A stretch of DNA of 11,835 nucleotides, from NCBI GenBank assembly GCA_947623645.1, contig CANQHK010000027.1, positions 1 through 11,835 on the forward strand, read 5' to 3'. The DNA is from an uncultured Bacilli bacterium (lineage in GTDB: Bacteria; Bacillota_I; Bacilli_A; RF39; UBA660). The notes under the pieces were generated by a model, which saw only the letters and a program-made list of their open reading frames with translations, was not told the DNA's origin and searched no databases. Below are positions 11,763 through 11,835 of this stretch, one piece after another (positions within the stretch are counted from its first letter, which is position 1; each line of letters starts with the position of its first letter). Position numbers and translations under genes: made by a program.

Positions 11763-11835
11763 CTAAAATAAAGCAAAATACTACGATTCGACTAAATCCC
11801 TACATTTGTACTATTTATATTTCAAAACTACAAAT

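Noticed and set aside
11516..11776. 86-codon minus-strand ORF across the template repeat
   Set aside because: It is an out-of-frame reading of the AAC-rich repeat (giving Thr-rich sequence) joined to the hydrophobic spacer; it has no ribosome binding site and no family resemblance.

Overview
The window reads as a chromosomal segment of a low-GC, endospore-forming Bacillota (Bacilli-like, probably gut-associated; species not identifiable). The reasons are strongly A+T-rich coding sequence, SpoVAC/SpoVAD, an alpha/beta-type small acid-soluble spore protein (SASP), EzrA, a stand-alone rpsD, and promoters that fit sporulation sigma factors.

Positions 1-3.9 kb, all on the minus strand, hold sporulation and stress genes. 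Reading with transcription: the SASP gene (3928-3704) with a near-perfect sigma-G promoter; an unrecognised 417-residue protein (3595-2342); a short-chain dehydrogenase of the YdaD/YhdF type (2307-1384); then spoVAC and a spoVAD that ends about 70 residues early, followed by a hairpin at the window edge. No spoVAE is seen.

Positions 4.0-8.1 kb, minus strand, hold ezrA, a NifS/IscS-like cysteine desulfurase and thiI. The last two form a pair for tRNA 4-thiouridine synthesis. Divergent from them, rpsD (8400-9002, plus strand) has a strong sigma-A promoter, a structured leader that may be the S4 autoregulatory site, and its own terminator. As I recall, the order rpsD / ezrA / nifZ / thiI / ssp resembles Bacillus subtilis, so this is old core synteny.

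Positions 9.0-11.8 kb are accessory DNA. A RelB-like antitoxin gene is followed by an internally deleted RelE/YafQ-type toxin. A small plus-strand gene with a TTG start encodes a membrane-anchored protein. The most interesting part follows: a diversity-generating retroelement (DGR) read on the minus strand. It comprises a template-repeat-like, AAC-rich segment (11762-11619), a MutS-domain-I-like accessory gene that is frameshifted, a much shortened Avd (four-helix bundle) gene, and a DGR-type reverse transcriptase (YMDD plus IGNYTSQ). The reverse transcriptase keeps its reading frame and catalytic motifs but carries a 42-bp near-perfect hairpin inside its coding sequence. No variable repeat or target gene lies in the window. 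The module therefore looks like a partly eroded DGR core, or one whose accessory genes have been minimised, with its target elsewhere.
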